Source: Armatimonadetes bacterium Uphvl-Ar1 (lineage in GTDB: Bacteria > Armatimonadota > Fimbriimonadia > Fimbriimonadales > Fimbriimonadaceae). From it: 64,000 nt of DNA. Below the pieces are notes generated by a model that saw only the letters and a list, made by a program, of their open reading frames with translations, had not been told where the DNA came from and did not search any database. The first letter of the stretch is position 1. Each line of letters starts with the position of its first letter. Positions 26,202 to 34,139 of this stretch are shown here, in pieces. The stretch spans positions 1,364,001 through 1,428,000 of the forward strand of contig CP021423.1 in the NCBI GenBank assembly GCA_002162075.1. The letters are read 5' to 3'. The position numbers and the translations under genes are program-made.

Positions 26202-26630
26202 GCCGCATTATCCCCCCCAACCCACCCCAAATGTCAAAAAGAAGTTATCAGCAATGAATGAACAGAAAGCTTTCTTTTTTGACGGTTCTAGGCAAGATGG
26301 ATGAACCAACGAATAACGGAAAGATTCTGACGAAGATTTTTTGCTATATCTCTCCCCTGATGGGGAGAGCCTGCCCCTGGCTTGAACAGGGGGGAAGGGG
26401 TGGGGAGACTTCAAAGAGTACGTTCGAACTTGTAGGATGTTTGAGCTTTCAACCGAGTCCATTCTCTAAAAACAACCATCATCACCCGAGCAATTCACCA
26501 TCAAATCAGTCAACTCAAAACGGTCATTAAAATCAAAATTCACTCGCTATTCATCAAACTCCGTCAAAACAGGCAACACCTCCCCAAATCCATCAACATC
26601 ACGTCAGCCCAACTCTCAAAAAATGACTTC
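26202..26630. other. Gene-free spacer with one palindromic repeat
   Basis: 429 bases without a credible gene separate the propeller gene from the divergent prepilin gene. The only clear structure is the repeat at 26350-26409. The last 200 bases before the prepilin gene are AT- and CA-rich and presumably hold its promoter, which I could not place. Confidence 0.6.
26350..26409. repeat. Composite palindromic repeat
   Basis: CTCTCCCC-TGAT-GGGGAGAG is followed by a second imperfect hairpin, CTGCCCCTGGCTTGAACAGG, and GGGGTGGGGAG. The first half resembles types A and B; the second half resembles the element at 13345-13382. Confidence 0.7.
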
Positions 26631-27452
26631 ATGCAACGCGCATTCACGCTCATCGAGCTTCTGGTCGTCATTGCCATCATCGCAATCCTCGCCGCAATCC
26701 TGTTCCCTGTCTTCGCACAAGCAAAAAATGCCGCAAAAAAAACTGCCTCCCTGAGTAACGTCAAGCAAATCGGCACTGCCAGCCAAATCTATCTCGGCGA
26801 TTACGACGACACTACCCCGCCTGTCTTCTGGTTCGACCCCAACGCACTCGACCTTCCTACAACTCAGGGCTTCCACTACTTCCCCATCCTCCTCCAGCCA
26901 TATTCCAAAAACAAACAACTCTTCCTGTGCCCCAACGACCGAGCAACCGATCCCGTACTGACCGATCCCATCGGCAAAGGCCGATTCGACCCCGATAGCA
27001 TTTTCCGGGACTACTTCTATGGCGCAAATCCCAGCTACGGATACAACTACCGCTACCTCAACAACTTCCTCGGAACCAGAATCATCGGCGGAATGCCAAC
27101 TCGCTTGTTCAGCGGCGTCAGCGCAACCTCCATCGAGAACGTCTCCCAAACAATCATGTTCGCTGAGGCAACAATGAAAAACCTTCGTGGCGTTCAGTCC
27201 CCAGTCGGTTACTCCCTTATCGAGCCGCCGTTTCCAATCGCCGATCCTGTTCGAGCCGTGTCTTACCCTGGCTGGACGGGAACATTCCCTGACGCTCGCT
27301 CCCAGGGCCAACTCTGGGGCCGGTTTGACCAAAAATCCGTCATTGTCACTTGGCTTGATTCTCACGCCAAGTTCACTCCCATTGCCTCCCTCCGCGCTGA
27401 TGGATCAACCGAAGATCAAGTCAACCGGTTCTGGAACGGCAAAAACCCCTAA
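26631..27452 (+). CDS. Type II secretion/prepilin-like protein
   Basis: The 273-residue product begins [15 protein letters not shown], with the prepilin peptidase site, Glu5 and hydrophobic helix followed by LFPVFAQAK. The C-terminal TWLDSHAKF segment is the DG-like motif with Ser for Gly. It is a solitary copy on the plus strand, with no small lipoprotein gene behind it. Aromatic and Pro-rich stretches in the body ([15 protein letters not shown]) differ from the other four copies, so it probably displays a different surface. Confidence 0.88.
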   Translation: MQRAFTLIELLVVIAIIAILAAILFPVFAQAKNAAKKTASLSNVKQIGTASQIYLGDYDDTTPPVFWFDPNALDLPTTQGFHYFPILLQPYSKNKQLFLCPNDRATDPVLTDPIGKGRFDPDSIFRDYFYGANPSYGYNYRYLNNFLGTRIIGGMPTRLFSGVSATSIENVSQTIMFAEATMKNLRGVQSPVGYSLIEPPFPIADPVRAVSYPGWTGTFPDARSQGQLWGRFDQKSVIVTWLDSHAKFTPIASLRADGSTEDQVNRFWNGKNP

Positions 27453-27460
27453 ACCCGCCA

Positions 27461-27509
27461 ATCGAAAAAACCCCCGGTTTGAACGTCTCGTTCCCTGGGG
27501 GATTTCGAT
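27461..27509 (+). terminator. Probable terminator hairpin after the prepilin gene
   Basis: ATCGAAA...CCCCC (27461-27475) pairs with GGGGG.ATTTCGAT (27497-27509) around a long loop. No T-run follows. Beyond it, 27510-27663 shows no gene. Confidence 0.5.
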
Positions 27510-27663
27510 CCTGAGATGTCCGGCTGATTGTTCGATTCGTTCCCGCACTATCGATATAGCTTGTAACCATCTAAATGCTTTATCGTCGAGAATGCACCTC
27601 ACGGGCTTATACAGAGCCATCACATTCTAAACTTCCTTTCCTTAAAAATTTTCCGGGTGCATC

Positions 27664-27699
27664 TTGACAAACAACAGTTATGCAACTATAATGTTGCAT
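27664..27699 (+). promoter_or_regulatory. Consensus sigma-70 promoter with overlapping palindromic operator
   Basis: TTGACA (27664-27669), exactly 17 bases, then TATAAT (27687-27692): both boxes match consensus. The -10 box is framed by the inverted repeat ATGCAAC (27680-27686) and GTTGCAT (27693-27699), an arrangement fitting repression by the ArsR-type regulator encoded two genes on. Transcription would begin at about 27699-27700, at the ATG itself, so the mRNA is probably leaderless. Confidence 0.85.
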
Positions 27700-28134
27700 A
27701 TGCAAAACGAGATTGTTCGAGAACTCATCATCCCCGCTGTCCCTCAAACGGTATGGGATAGATCATTCGCCACTCCCGGTGCCCTATCATCTTGGTTCCC
27801 CGAGAGAATAGAAGGCAACTTTAAATCCGGTGGAACCTTTCTGCTCATCTGGGGTGAGCACCGATGCGAGGCTCGCCTCACCGAACTCAATCCCCCAACT
27901 ACCTTTGCCTATCAATGGCACCCCGGCGAAGCCTGTTCCCTCACTGATTATCCAGAGGAACAGTTCACATCCGTCACTTTCACCCTGCACCCCCATCCCG
28001 ATGGAACCAAAGTGGTCATGACCGAAACCGGATTCGCCAATATCCCGGTGCAACGCCAAGCTATCGCCCTGACCGAAAACACGAGCGGATGGGATGATGA
28101 ACTCAAAAAGCTCATAGCTCAGCATCAAAACTAA
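27700..28134 (+). CDS. SRPBCC/AHSA1-type domain protein
   Basis: The start MQNEIVRELIIPA at 27700 was chosen because the promoter covers the upstream alternatives (TTG at 27664 is the -35 box itself). About 144 residues form a START/AHSA1-like fold: the opening EIVRELIIPAVPQTVWDRSF, the GALSSWFPE helix, EGNFKSGGTFLL, EARLTELNPPTTFAYQWHP, and a C-terminal helix DDELKKLIAQHQ. Such proteins bind hydrophobic small molecules. In the frequent two-gene unit with an ArsR regulator, the ligand is unknown in most cases. The stop TAA is directly followed by the ATG of that regulator. Confidence 0.9.
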   Translation: MQNEIVRELIIPAVPQTVWDRSFATPGALSSWFPERIEGNFKSGGTFLLIWGEHRCEARLTELNPPTTFAYQWHPGEACSLTDYPEEQFTSVTFTLHPHPDGTKVVMTETGFANIPVQRQAIALTENTSGWDDELKKLIAQHQN

Positions 28135-28449
28135 ATGACTAACCAAGTCTTTGCCGCCCTTGCTGATCCCCATCGGCGAGAAATATTGCTCAGGCTCGCA
28201 ACACAAGGTCAGCTCACAACGGGAGAACTAACAGCCGATCTCAATATGTCTCGTCAGGGCGCTACACGGCACCTATTGATCCTGCAGGAAGCTGGACTCG
28301 TCCACAGCCATCGTGAAGGCAGAACGATCTACCGCAAGTTAAATGCAGAACCTCTGCGAGGCACGACAGAGTGGATTCAAAGCCTTGAAATCAAATGGGA
28401 TGCAGCTCTCGATCGACTTTCCAGCACTTACTCGGATCCAACCATGTAG
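28135..28449 (+). CDS. ArsR-family winged-helix repressor
   Basis: The 104-residue protein reads FAALADPHRREILLRLA, LTTGELTADLNMSRQGATRHL and GLVHSHREGRTIYRKLN: helix-turn-helix plus beta-wing of the ArsR/SmtB type. No metal-binding Cys pair is present, as is usual for the subgroup paired with SRPBCC genes, which probably responds to something other than metal. It abuts the AHSA1-like gene (TAAATG), and the palindrome around the promoter at 27680-27699 is its likely operator, giving autorepression. Confidence 0.92.
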   Translation: MTNQVFAALADPHRREILLRLATQGQLTTGELTADLNMSRQGATRHLLILQEAGLVHSHREGRTIYRKLNAEPLRGTTEWIQSLEIKWDAALDRLSSTYSDPTM

Positions 28450-28633
28450 CTGTTTGATCTTCAAAATGCCCAAAGCCGATTCGAGCTAAGCACCGAACAC
28501 TATCTGATTGGATTCGGAATGACAATTGAATGCTCAGAGATATTGAGTGGAAATCATTTCAAGAACTCCAAAAAAATTGACCAACGGTGATCAAAATCAC
28601 AGAACCACCTCGTACCCGTTCGTTTGGCACTTC

Positions 28634-29863
28634 ATGAAGCCATTGTTTTTCATCACCTGTGCTTTCATCATGGCCTCCGCCATAAGTCAAGCAACTGCAT
28701 CAACGCAAGAGTCATTTCCCTGGCACAAATCCGTAGAAGAAGCCCAAGCCGCCTCCACCCAGTCACAAAAGCCAGTTATGCTTTACTTCACCACCGACTG
28801 GTGCGGCTGGTGCAAAATCATGGAGAAAGAAGCCTTCTCCGAAAAGCAATGCATTGCTCAAGCCAGCCTCTACCATCCAGTCAAAATTGACGCCGAAAAA
28901 GAAGGTTTAGAGTTAGCCAAAAAGTACCAAATCGAAGCATTTCCAACCTTTGTCTTCCTGAAGCCAAACGGCGAAGTAATCGCCACAATCGCCGGATATC
29001 GCAAACCCGACGAGTGGCTGGAACGTATCTCACAACTCTTCATCTCTCCTAGCGAGCTAGATCGCATCACTGAAATCCTTAAACAAAATCCCAACGAGCC
29101 TCAAGCCAACGCCGAACTCGCCCTCCGTCTCATCGGCGAAGGCAAAATTGACGAAGCCAAATCCAAACTAGCGATCTCTCGAGCCGCTCAACATAAAAGT
29201 CCCGAATTCGCACGCGCCCTCAGCAACCTCGGCCAAATTATCGCCCGCAGCAATCTCGCCGAAGGCATCGCCCTTCTCGAAGAATCCCTTGCCCAAAACG
29301 ATCAGTCGTCAACATCGGTCACATTTGAACGGATGATCATAGCAAACGTGTATGCCAACAAAGGCGATGACAATATCCCAATTTATCCGCGGGTCTTAGC
29401 TTCCGAATTCACCAGTCCCGAGTTGAAAGCAAAGGTCACCAGGTCAATAAAGTCGATCGAATACACACCCCAGTTGGCAACCCCGGAACAAGTCATTGCC
29501 GCATTAATCAAGCAACTTCAAGCAAACCCGAACCGAGACCCTTACTACTTCACGGCCCTGTTTTATCCCGAAACTCCCATCAGCATGCCATTTGACCGAG
29601 GAAACAACGTGACCATGCTCTACACATCCGTTCCAGACCTCATTCGCGCCCTTGGAATTGATGATTTCAAATCCAAACTAGAAGTTAAAAAACAAGAGGT
29701 CCACCCCGAGCGAAACATCGCCGCCGCAAGACTTGAAGTGAGCATAACTCAAACTTTAAGGGACAACTCAACTCCAACAACCCCCTATGTCTTAAACCTC
29801 CACCTTGTCAAAAACGGTCCGCGCTGGTACATCAGCAGCTTCCACATGGAACCCATTAAGTAA
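28634..29863 (+). CDS. Exported thioredoxin-fold protein with TPR-like region
   Basis: Start MKPLFFITCAFIMASAISQA at 28634 gives a signal peptide; the open frame upstream to 28547 was not used. Residues 35-145 have the thioredoxin fold: FTTDWCGWCKIMEK with a CGWC active site, and the cis-Pro segment IEAFPTFVFLKPNGE. Helical, TPR-like repeats follow (NEPQANAELALRLIGEGKIDEA), and a C-terminal cystatin-like beta domain of about 120 residues ends with GPRWYISSFHMEP. The protein probably acts as a periplasmic thiol-disulfide protein. About 409 residues. Confidence 0.82.
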   Translation: MKPLFFITCAFIMASAISQATASTQESFPWHKSVEEAQAASTQSQKPVMLYFTTDWCGWCKIMEKEAFSEKQCIAQASLYHPVKIDAEKEGLELAKKYQIEAFPTFVFLKPNGEVIATIAGYRKPDEWLERISQLFISPSELDRITEILKQNPNEPQANAELALRLIGEGKIDEAKSKLAISRAAQHKSPEFARALSNLGQIIARSNLAEGIALLEESLAQNDQSSTSVTFERMIIANVYANKGDDNIPIYPRVLASEFTSPELKAKVTRSIKSIEYTPQLATPEQVIAALIKQLQANPNRDPYYFTALFYPETPISMPFDRGNNVTMLYTSVPDLIRALGIDDFKSKLEVKKQEVHPERNIAAARLEVSITQTLRDNSTPTTPYVLNLHLVKNGPRWYISSFHMEPIK

Positions 29864-29877
29864 TCCACTGATCCCGA

Positions 29878-29919
29878 ATCACGGGGAGCGATCCCAAGTA
29901 AAATCCGACTCCCCGTGAT
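29878..29919 (+). promoter_or_regulatory. Hairpin covering the start codon of the ABC-F gene
   Basis: ATCACGGGGAG (29878-29888) pairs perfectly with CTCCCCGTGAT (29909-29919); the GTG start (29915-29917) lies in the 3' arm. It could be a terminator for the upstream gene (no T-run) or a translational control element. Confidence 0.5.
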
Positions 29920-31807
29920 CCTCTCCGTCGCCAACCTGCGCAAACTGTTCGCCGCCGAAATCATCCTCGATGGCGTGACATTCCGCATCGAGAACCGCGA
30001 AAAAGTCGCCCTCGTCGGACGTAACGGAACCGGGAAAACCACCCTCATCAAAATTATCACCGGGCAATATGAACCCGATGGCGGCTCCGTCAACCTCCAA
30101 CGAGGCGCAAAAGTCGGCTACCTACGCCAAGAATCACCCGTCACCCCCGGACGAACCATCCTCCAAGAAGCGCAATCAGGTCTCGAACACCTGCTCGAAA
30201 TCAAAACCCGACTCAATGAACTCACGAAAATCATAGAGAACAATCCAACCCAAGATGATCTCGATGAATTCGCCCTACTCCACGAGCACTTCAATGATCA
30301 GGAAGGCTACTCCGCCGAACGCGATCTTACAAGCATTCTCACCCGAATGGGATTCGAGGAATCCGACTACGAAAAACTCACCGACTCCCTATCCGGCGGA
30401 GAAAAGACCCGCCTCGCCCTCGCCCGACTCCTACTTGAAGAACCTGACCTCCTAATCCTCGACGAACCCACAAACCACCTTGACCTCCAGGCCACCGAAT
30501 GGCTCGAATCATGGATTCGCTCCTATCACGGAGCAATCCTCCTCGTCAGCCACGACCGCACATTCCTCGAAAACACCGCCGGAAAGTTCCTCGAACTCCG
30601 CGCCGGACAAATCACCACCTACGAAGGCGACTACCAAAAATATCTCCAACTCCGCGCCGAAGATGAAGAGCGCCAAGCCGACCTCGCCGCAAAACAAGCC
30701 AACCAAATCGCCAAACTCGACGAATACGTCCGCCGATTTATGAACAGCCAGCGCACCGCCCAAGCCCGCGGTCGCCAAAAGCAGATGTTCAAACTCCAAG
30801 AATCTCAGGTTCAAGCGCCCACATCCGATGCGGGAATGAAAGCCGGATTCGGAAAAATTGAGCGATCCGGAGACATCGTCGTCCGCACTGAAAACCTATC
30901 TGTCGGATTCACTGATGAAACACTTTTCTCCAACCTCAACTGGGAAGTCAGGTTCGGGGAGCGGTGGGGCATCATTGGCGAAAATGGAGCCGGTAAATCA
31001 ACCCTGATCAAGACCATTCTCGGTCGCCAAAAAGCCGTAGACGGCAAGTCAAAACTCGGATCTCGAATTGAACTCGGCTATTTCTCTCAAGATGTCACCG
31101 ACCTTGACCCCACCATGTCCCCCCTTGAGCACATGGTTTTCGAGCTTGGAATGGATGCTGGGCCCGCGCGAAATCTGCTTGCTCGTTTCCTTTTTACGGG
31201 CGACGACGTTTTCCGACCCATCTCATCCCTCAGCGGAGGAGAAAAAAATAAGCTCGTCCTCGCTTCTCTCACCGTCCTCAACCCCAACCTGCTGGTCCTC
31301 GACGAACCCACCAACCACCTCGATATGGACTCCCGAGCGGCCCTTGCTGATGTCCTGAGCGACTATAAAGGAACCCTCATCCTCATCAGCCATGACCGCT
31401 GGCTCCTCCGCCAAGTTACCAATCGCATCCTCGACGTACGCCGCGCTGGCCCCATCGAATACATCAGCGGATATGCCGAATACCGTCGTTCCCAAACGAC
31501 TTCCGTACCGACCAAGACAAAAACTCAAACAGTCACCGCCGTCGTTGAACCAACTCTCACTCCCCGAGAACTCAGCAAAGAAATCGCCCGCCTGCAGACT
31601 GCTGTAAACAAGTCAGAAGAGGCTGTTGCCCAAGCAGAAAACCAAATCTCCCGCATCGAGTCCACTCTTGCCGACCCACCCCCCGAAGCCGACGTTATTC
31701 AACTCAGCCACGATTATCAAGCCGCACAAAAGGAACTAGCTCAGGCAATGAACCAATGGGAAGAAGACACCCTCACCCTCGAAAATCTTCAACGACAACA
31801 AGGGTAA
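29915..31807 (+). CDS. ABC-F family ATPase (ribosome-associated)
   Basis: The 630-residue soluble protein has two ABC domains in tandem: GRNGTGKTT with LSGGEKTRLALARLL and LDEPTNHLDL in the first, GENGAGKST with LSGGEKNKLVLASLT and LDEPTNHLDM in the second. The linker between them (residues about 235-310) is long, charged and helical (DEERQADLAAKQANQIAKLD), and a coiled coil follows at the end. No membrane segments. ABC-F proteins bind the ribosomal E site and release stalled or antibiotic-bound ribosomes. The layout is of the general Uup/YdiF kind; a resistance role cannot be claimed. Start GTG at 29915 fits the family. Confidence 0.92.
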   Translation: MILSVANLRKLFAAEIILDGVTFRIENREKVALVGRNGTGKTTLIKIITGQYEPDGGSVNLQRGAKVGYLRQESPVTPGRTILQEAQSGLEHLLEIKTRLNELTKIIENNPTQDDLDEFALLHEHFNDQEGYSAERDLTSILTRMGFEESDYEKLTDSLSGGEKTRLALARLLLEEPDLLILDEPTNHLDLQATEWLESWIRSYHGAILLVSHDRTFLENTAGKFLELRAGQITTYEGDYQKYLQLRAEDEERQADLAAKQANQIAKLDEYVRRFMNSQRTAQARGRQKQMFKLQESQVQAPTSDAGMKAGFGKIERSGDIVVRTENLSVGFTDETLFSNLNWEVRFGERWGIIGENGAGKSTLIKTILGRQKAVDGKSKLGSRIELGYFSQDVTDLDPTMSPLEHMVFELGMDAGPARNLLARFLFTGDDVFRPISSLSGGEKNKLVLASLTVLNPNLLVLDEPTNHLDMDSRAALADVLSDYKGTLILISHDRWLLRQVTNRILDVRRAGPIEYISGYAEYRRSQTTSVPTKTKTQTVTAVVEPTLTPRELSKEIARLQTAVNKSEEAVAQAENQISRIESTLADPPPEADVIQLSHDYQAAQKELAQAMNQWEEDTLTLENLQRQQG

Positions 31808-31850
31808 CAATCAAATTCATTAACTTTCCCCCCAATGCAAGTAGATAACA

Positions 31851-31872
31851 TATTATTAATATATTAATAATA
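31851..31872. repeat. 22-bp perfect A/T palindrome
   Basis: The 22 bases from TATTATTAAT to ATTAATAATA are a perfect inverted repeat made only of A and T, in an AT-rich stretch 91 bases upstream of the prepilin gene at 31964. It may be part of a promoter or a regulator site. Confidence 0.5.
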
Positions 31873-31963
31873 CAATTAGCTCTGAGATCGTTAAATTTCA
31901 CTCATCTTAACCCTGCCATCATAAATCAGTCTCATAACGTTCTCGTTCGCGAGGACATCCCTT

Positions 31964-32836
31964 ATGAAAAAAGCCTTCACATTGATCGAGCTTTTGGTGG
32001 TTATTGCCATCATCGCCATTCTTGCTGCCATCCTCTTCCCGGTTTTTGCTCAAGCTAAAACCGCTGCAAAGAAAACCCAAGCCCTGAGCAACGCCAAGCA
32101 AATTGGAACTGCTTCCCACATCTACTCGTCCGACTACGACGACCGATTCCCATCGGTCTACGACGGACCGAACTGCGGTGGAGACCCAATCTGCACCATG
32201 TACCCTTACACCAAGAACTTGCAGCTCTGGGTAGGTCACCGACAAAACGGCCGACCTCAAAGCCTCGGCATCAACGCAACAACGGGAGCTATCAACTACG
32301 ACCGCAATGACCTTGGCTACAACTGGGGCTTCGAAATTCGAGCCGCTGAAGGCATGGTTGATGAAGAAAAGTGTGTAACTGGCGGTCCGGTACAAACCTG
32401 TGTCGCAACCGCAATGGGTCGACGATACAACGCTGGGAAGTCAATCACCCAGTTTGCAAACCCGGCTGACTTGTTCGCGTTCGGTAACACCTACGACACC
32501 CCCCGACAAACCATCGGATCGATCGGTTGGTACTTCGATGACTATCCCGGCGGAACCCGAAACAGCGGAATCTACTTCGGTGGAAAGATCACCATGGTGT
32601 TTGCTGACAGCCACGCTAAAGTTGTTGGTTGGAAAGGTGGAACAGGCGGCGGCGCTCTTGCTGGCGAGTCCATCGGTTCACCAGTGAGCTTCGATCAGCG
32701 AGCCAAGGGCTACTGTGCTGATCCGGATGCTGTCATCCGTCCGTTCCCCCGAGATGGCTTCCCTCTCGGCAGCTTTGTCTGTAAAGACTTCGTTGCCCTT
32801 CCGGAAGCAACCGGCGTGACCTGGTGGAACAACTAA
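31964..32836 (+). CDS. Type II secretion/prepilin-like protein
   Basis: The 290-residue product starts [15 protein letters not shown] with all prepilin signals, then LFPVFAQAK and [16 protein letters not shown], nearly identical to the copy at 26631 in this stretch. The C-terminal VFADSHAKV is the DG-like motif with Ser. Several cysteines (for example [12 protein letters not shown] and [13 protein letters not shown]) could form disulfides in the exported domain. GAGGAC upstream of the ATG at 31951-31956 is a plausible ribosome site. A small lipoprotein gene follows after five bases, as behind the copy at 328. Confidence 0.88.
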   Translation: MKKAFTLIELLVVIAIIAILAAILFPVFAQAKTAAKKTQALSNAKQIGTASHIYSSDYDDRFPSVYDGPNCGGDPICTMYPYTKNLQLWVGHRQNGRPQSLGINATTGAINYDRNDLGYNWGFEIRAAEGMVDEEKCVTGGPVQTCVATAMGRRYNAGKSITQFANPADLFAFGNTYDTPRQTIGSIGWYFDDYPGGTRNSGIYFGGKITMVFADSHAKVVGWKGGTGGGALAGESIGSPVSFDQRAKGYCADPDAVIRPFPRDGFPLGSFVCKDFVALPEATGVTWWNN

Positions 32837-32841
32837 TCAGA

Positions 32842-33075
32842 ATGGCGAGATTCACTACGATTCTTGCCGTTCTCACTTTCTGCACCGTTTCCCTCGTGGG
32901 ATGCGGTGCAGAAGAGCCCACCCCCCCGCCCTCTACAGCCGATCAAGCCGCTGCTCAAGAATCAGCTTCAAAATGGACTCCTGAACAGATGGAGAAATTT
33001 GGACAGCTGAATCGAGAAGCGCGCGGTGAGGGAGAAGCTGGTAAAGGCGTGACCGAAGCCGGCGAAGGAAAGTAA
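32842..33075 (+). CDS. Small putative lipoprotein downstream of a prepilin-like gene
   Basis: The 77 residues begin MARFTTILAVLTFCTVSLVG followed by the lipobox Cys at 21. The mature part is disordered and polar, with EEPTPPPSTADQAAAQ and a Gly/Glu-rich end (REARGEGEAGKGVTEAGEGK). The ATG at 32842 lies five bases behind the prepilin stop; a start at 32824 would overlap it. Paired with the prepilin gene in the same order as at 328-1331, although the two lipoproteins share little sequence besides the lipobox and an acidic, Gln-rich tail. Confidence 0.78.
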   Translation: MARFTTILAVLTFCTVSLVGCGAEEPTPPPSTADQAAAQESASKWTPEQMEKFGQLNREARGEGEAGKGVTEAGEGK

Positions 33076-33086
33076 CCGACAAATTG

Positions 33087-33126
33087 AAAATCCGCTTCCC
33101 AATCGAATGGGAAGCGGATTTTTTTG
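33087..33126 (+). terminator. Intrinsic terminator
   Basis: AAAATCCGCTTCCC pairs with GGGAAGCGGATTTT (14-bp stem, 8-base loop) and runs into seven Ts. Confidence 0.95.
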
Positions 33127-33142
33127 TTCTTGACTCTTAGTT

Positions 33143-34078
33143 TCAAGCTTTCGGCGTCCAACTAAACTCCACATACTTATTCTCAAAACTCCCATCATCA
33201 TAAAGATCAACAATCGCGTACCCATTCCCAAATTCCTGATACTTCCCGCCCCACCATCCGCCACTCACTGCCCCATTACAGAAGTAAGAAACCCCCAAAT
33301 AATCAACTCGATCAGCAAGGTGGATGTGACCACTGAGCGCCAACTTCACATTTGGATGCTTCAAGAACAAATCTTTGATCCGCCGAACATCAATGTGCAT
33401 CCACGCTCCCGGAACTTGCCAGTTCCCCGACTTCTCGTTATCCCCATCCAAAAACGCACACGCACAGAAAATTGGAATGTGACTCAAAACCATAACCGGC
33501 TGTTTATTCGGTGTACCCGTCAAAGTGTCGGCCAACCAACCAAATTGATCATCGTCCAACCGCGCCGTGTATCCGCCACTCCCATCCAACTTCCGGTGCG
33601 TCGAATCTAAAACCACGAACTTCCAACCCGCTTGCTCAAATGCATAATACGGCTTGGCCAATTCCAACACTTCCTGAGCATGGCGCTTCCCAAAGAGAGA
33701 CTCACTCTGATACTTGGAGATATTGTTCCATCCCCAAACATCATGATTCCCGATTGCATAGCGAACTGGAACCCCTGCGCTCGCCCTCACCCCCGCCGTG
33801 AAGAGATCCCACTGCTTCTTCGCCCGGTCAAAATCAGTCCCCAAGGCATCCATAATCAAATCACCACCGCAAAAAATAAAGTCCGGCGAATGGGTCTGGC
33901 AAGCCTCCAATCCTGCCTCAAATCCCGCCTGCGCCCCCTTTTCAGGTTGCACATGCATATCCGTCAAGTGTGCAATTCTCACCGCCCGTTTACGTTCAGG
34001 TAAAGTCAGTCCCAATTTCGCACCTGTCACCGTTGCCAATCCTGCCGCTCCCGCACCCAAAAATTCGCGTCTGTCCAT
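33143..34078 (-). CDS. Calcineurin-like metallophosphoesterase, Tat-exported
   Basis: MDRREFLGAGAAGLATVTGA is a twin-arginine signal. The body shows the metallophosphoesterase blocks in order: HLTDMHV (D-x-H), FIFCGGDLIMD (GGD), YAIGNHDVWG (GNHD), VMVLSHIPIF (H), and LALSGHIHLADR (GHxH), which bind two metal ions. About 311 residues, a usual size. The enzyme would hydrolyse a phosphoester in the periplasm; the substrate cannot be read from sequence. It converges with the lipoprotein gene, with the terminator at 33087 between them. Confidence 0.9.
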   Translation of the reverse strand: MDRREFLGAGAAGLATVTGAKLGLTLPERKRAVRIAHLTDMHVQPEKGAQAGFEAGLEACQTHSPDFIFCGGDLIMDALGTDFDRAKKQWDLFTAGVRASAGVPVRYAIGNHDVWGWNNISKYQSESLFGKRHAQEVLELAKPYYAFEQAGWKFVVLDSTHRKLDGSGGYTARLDDDQFGWLADTLTGTPNKQPVMVLSHIPIFCACAFLDGDNEKSGNWQVPGAWMHIDVRRIKDLFLKHPNVKLALSGHIHLADRVDYLGVSYFCNGAVSGGWWGGKYQEFGNGYAIVDLYDDGSFENKYVEFSWTPKA

Positions 34079-34139
34079 CATAGCCTTTCTAGTATCTCCT
34101 CCGCTTAACTTCGAGAGACGAAGTCACAAAGTGACTTAA

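Noticed and set aside
27664-27699. Earlier start codons for the SRPBCC gene (TTG at 27664, ATG at 27691)
   Set aside because: They lie inside the -35 and -10 boxes of a perfect promoter, so they would not be transcribed.
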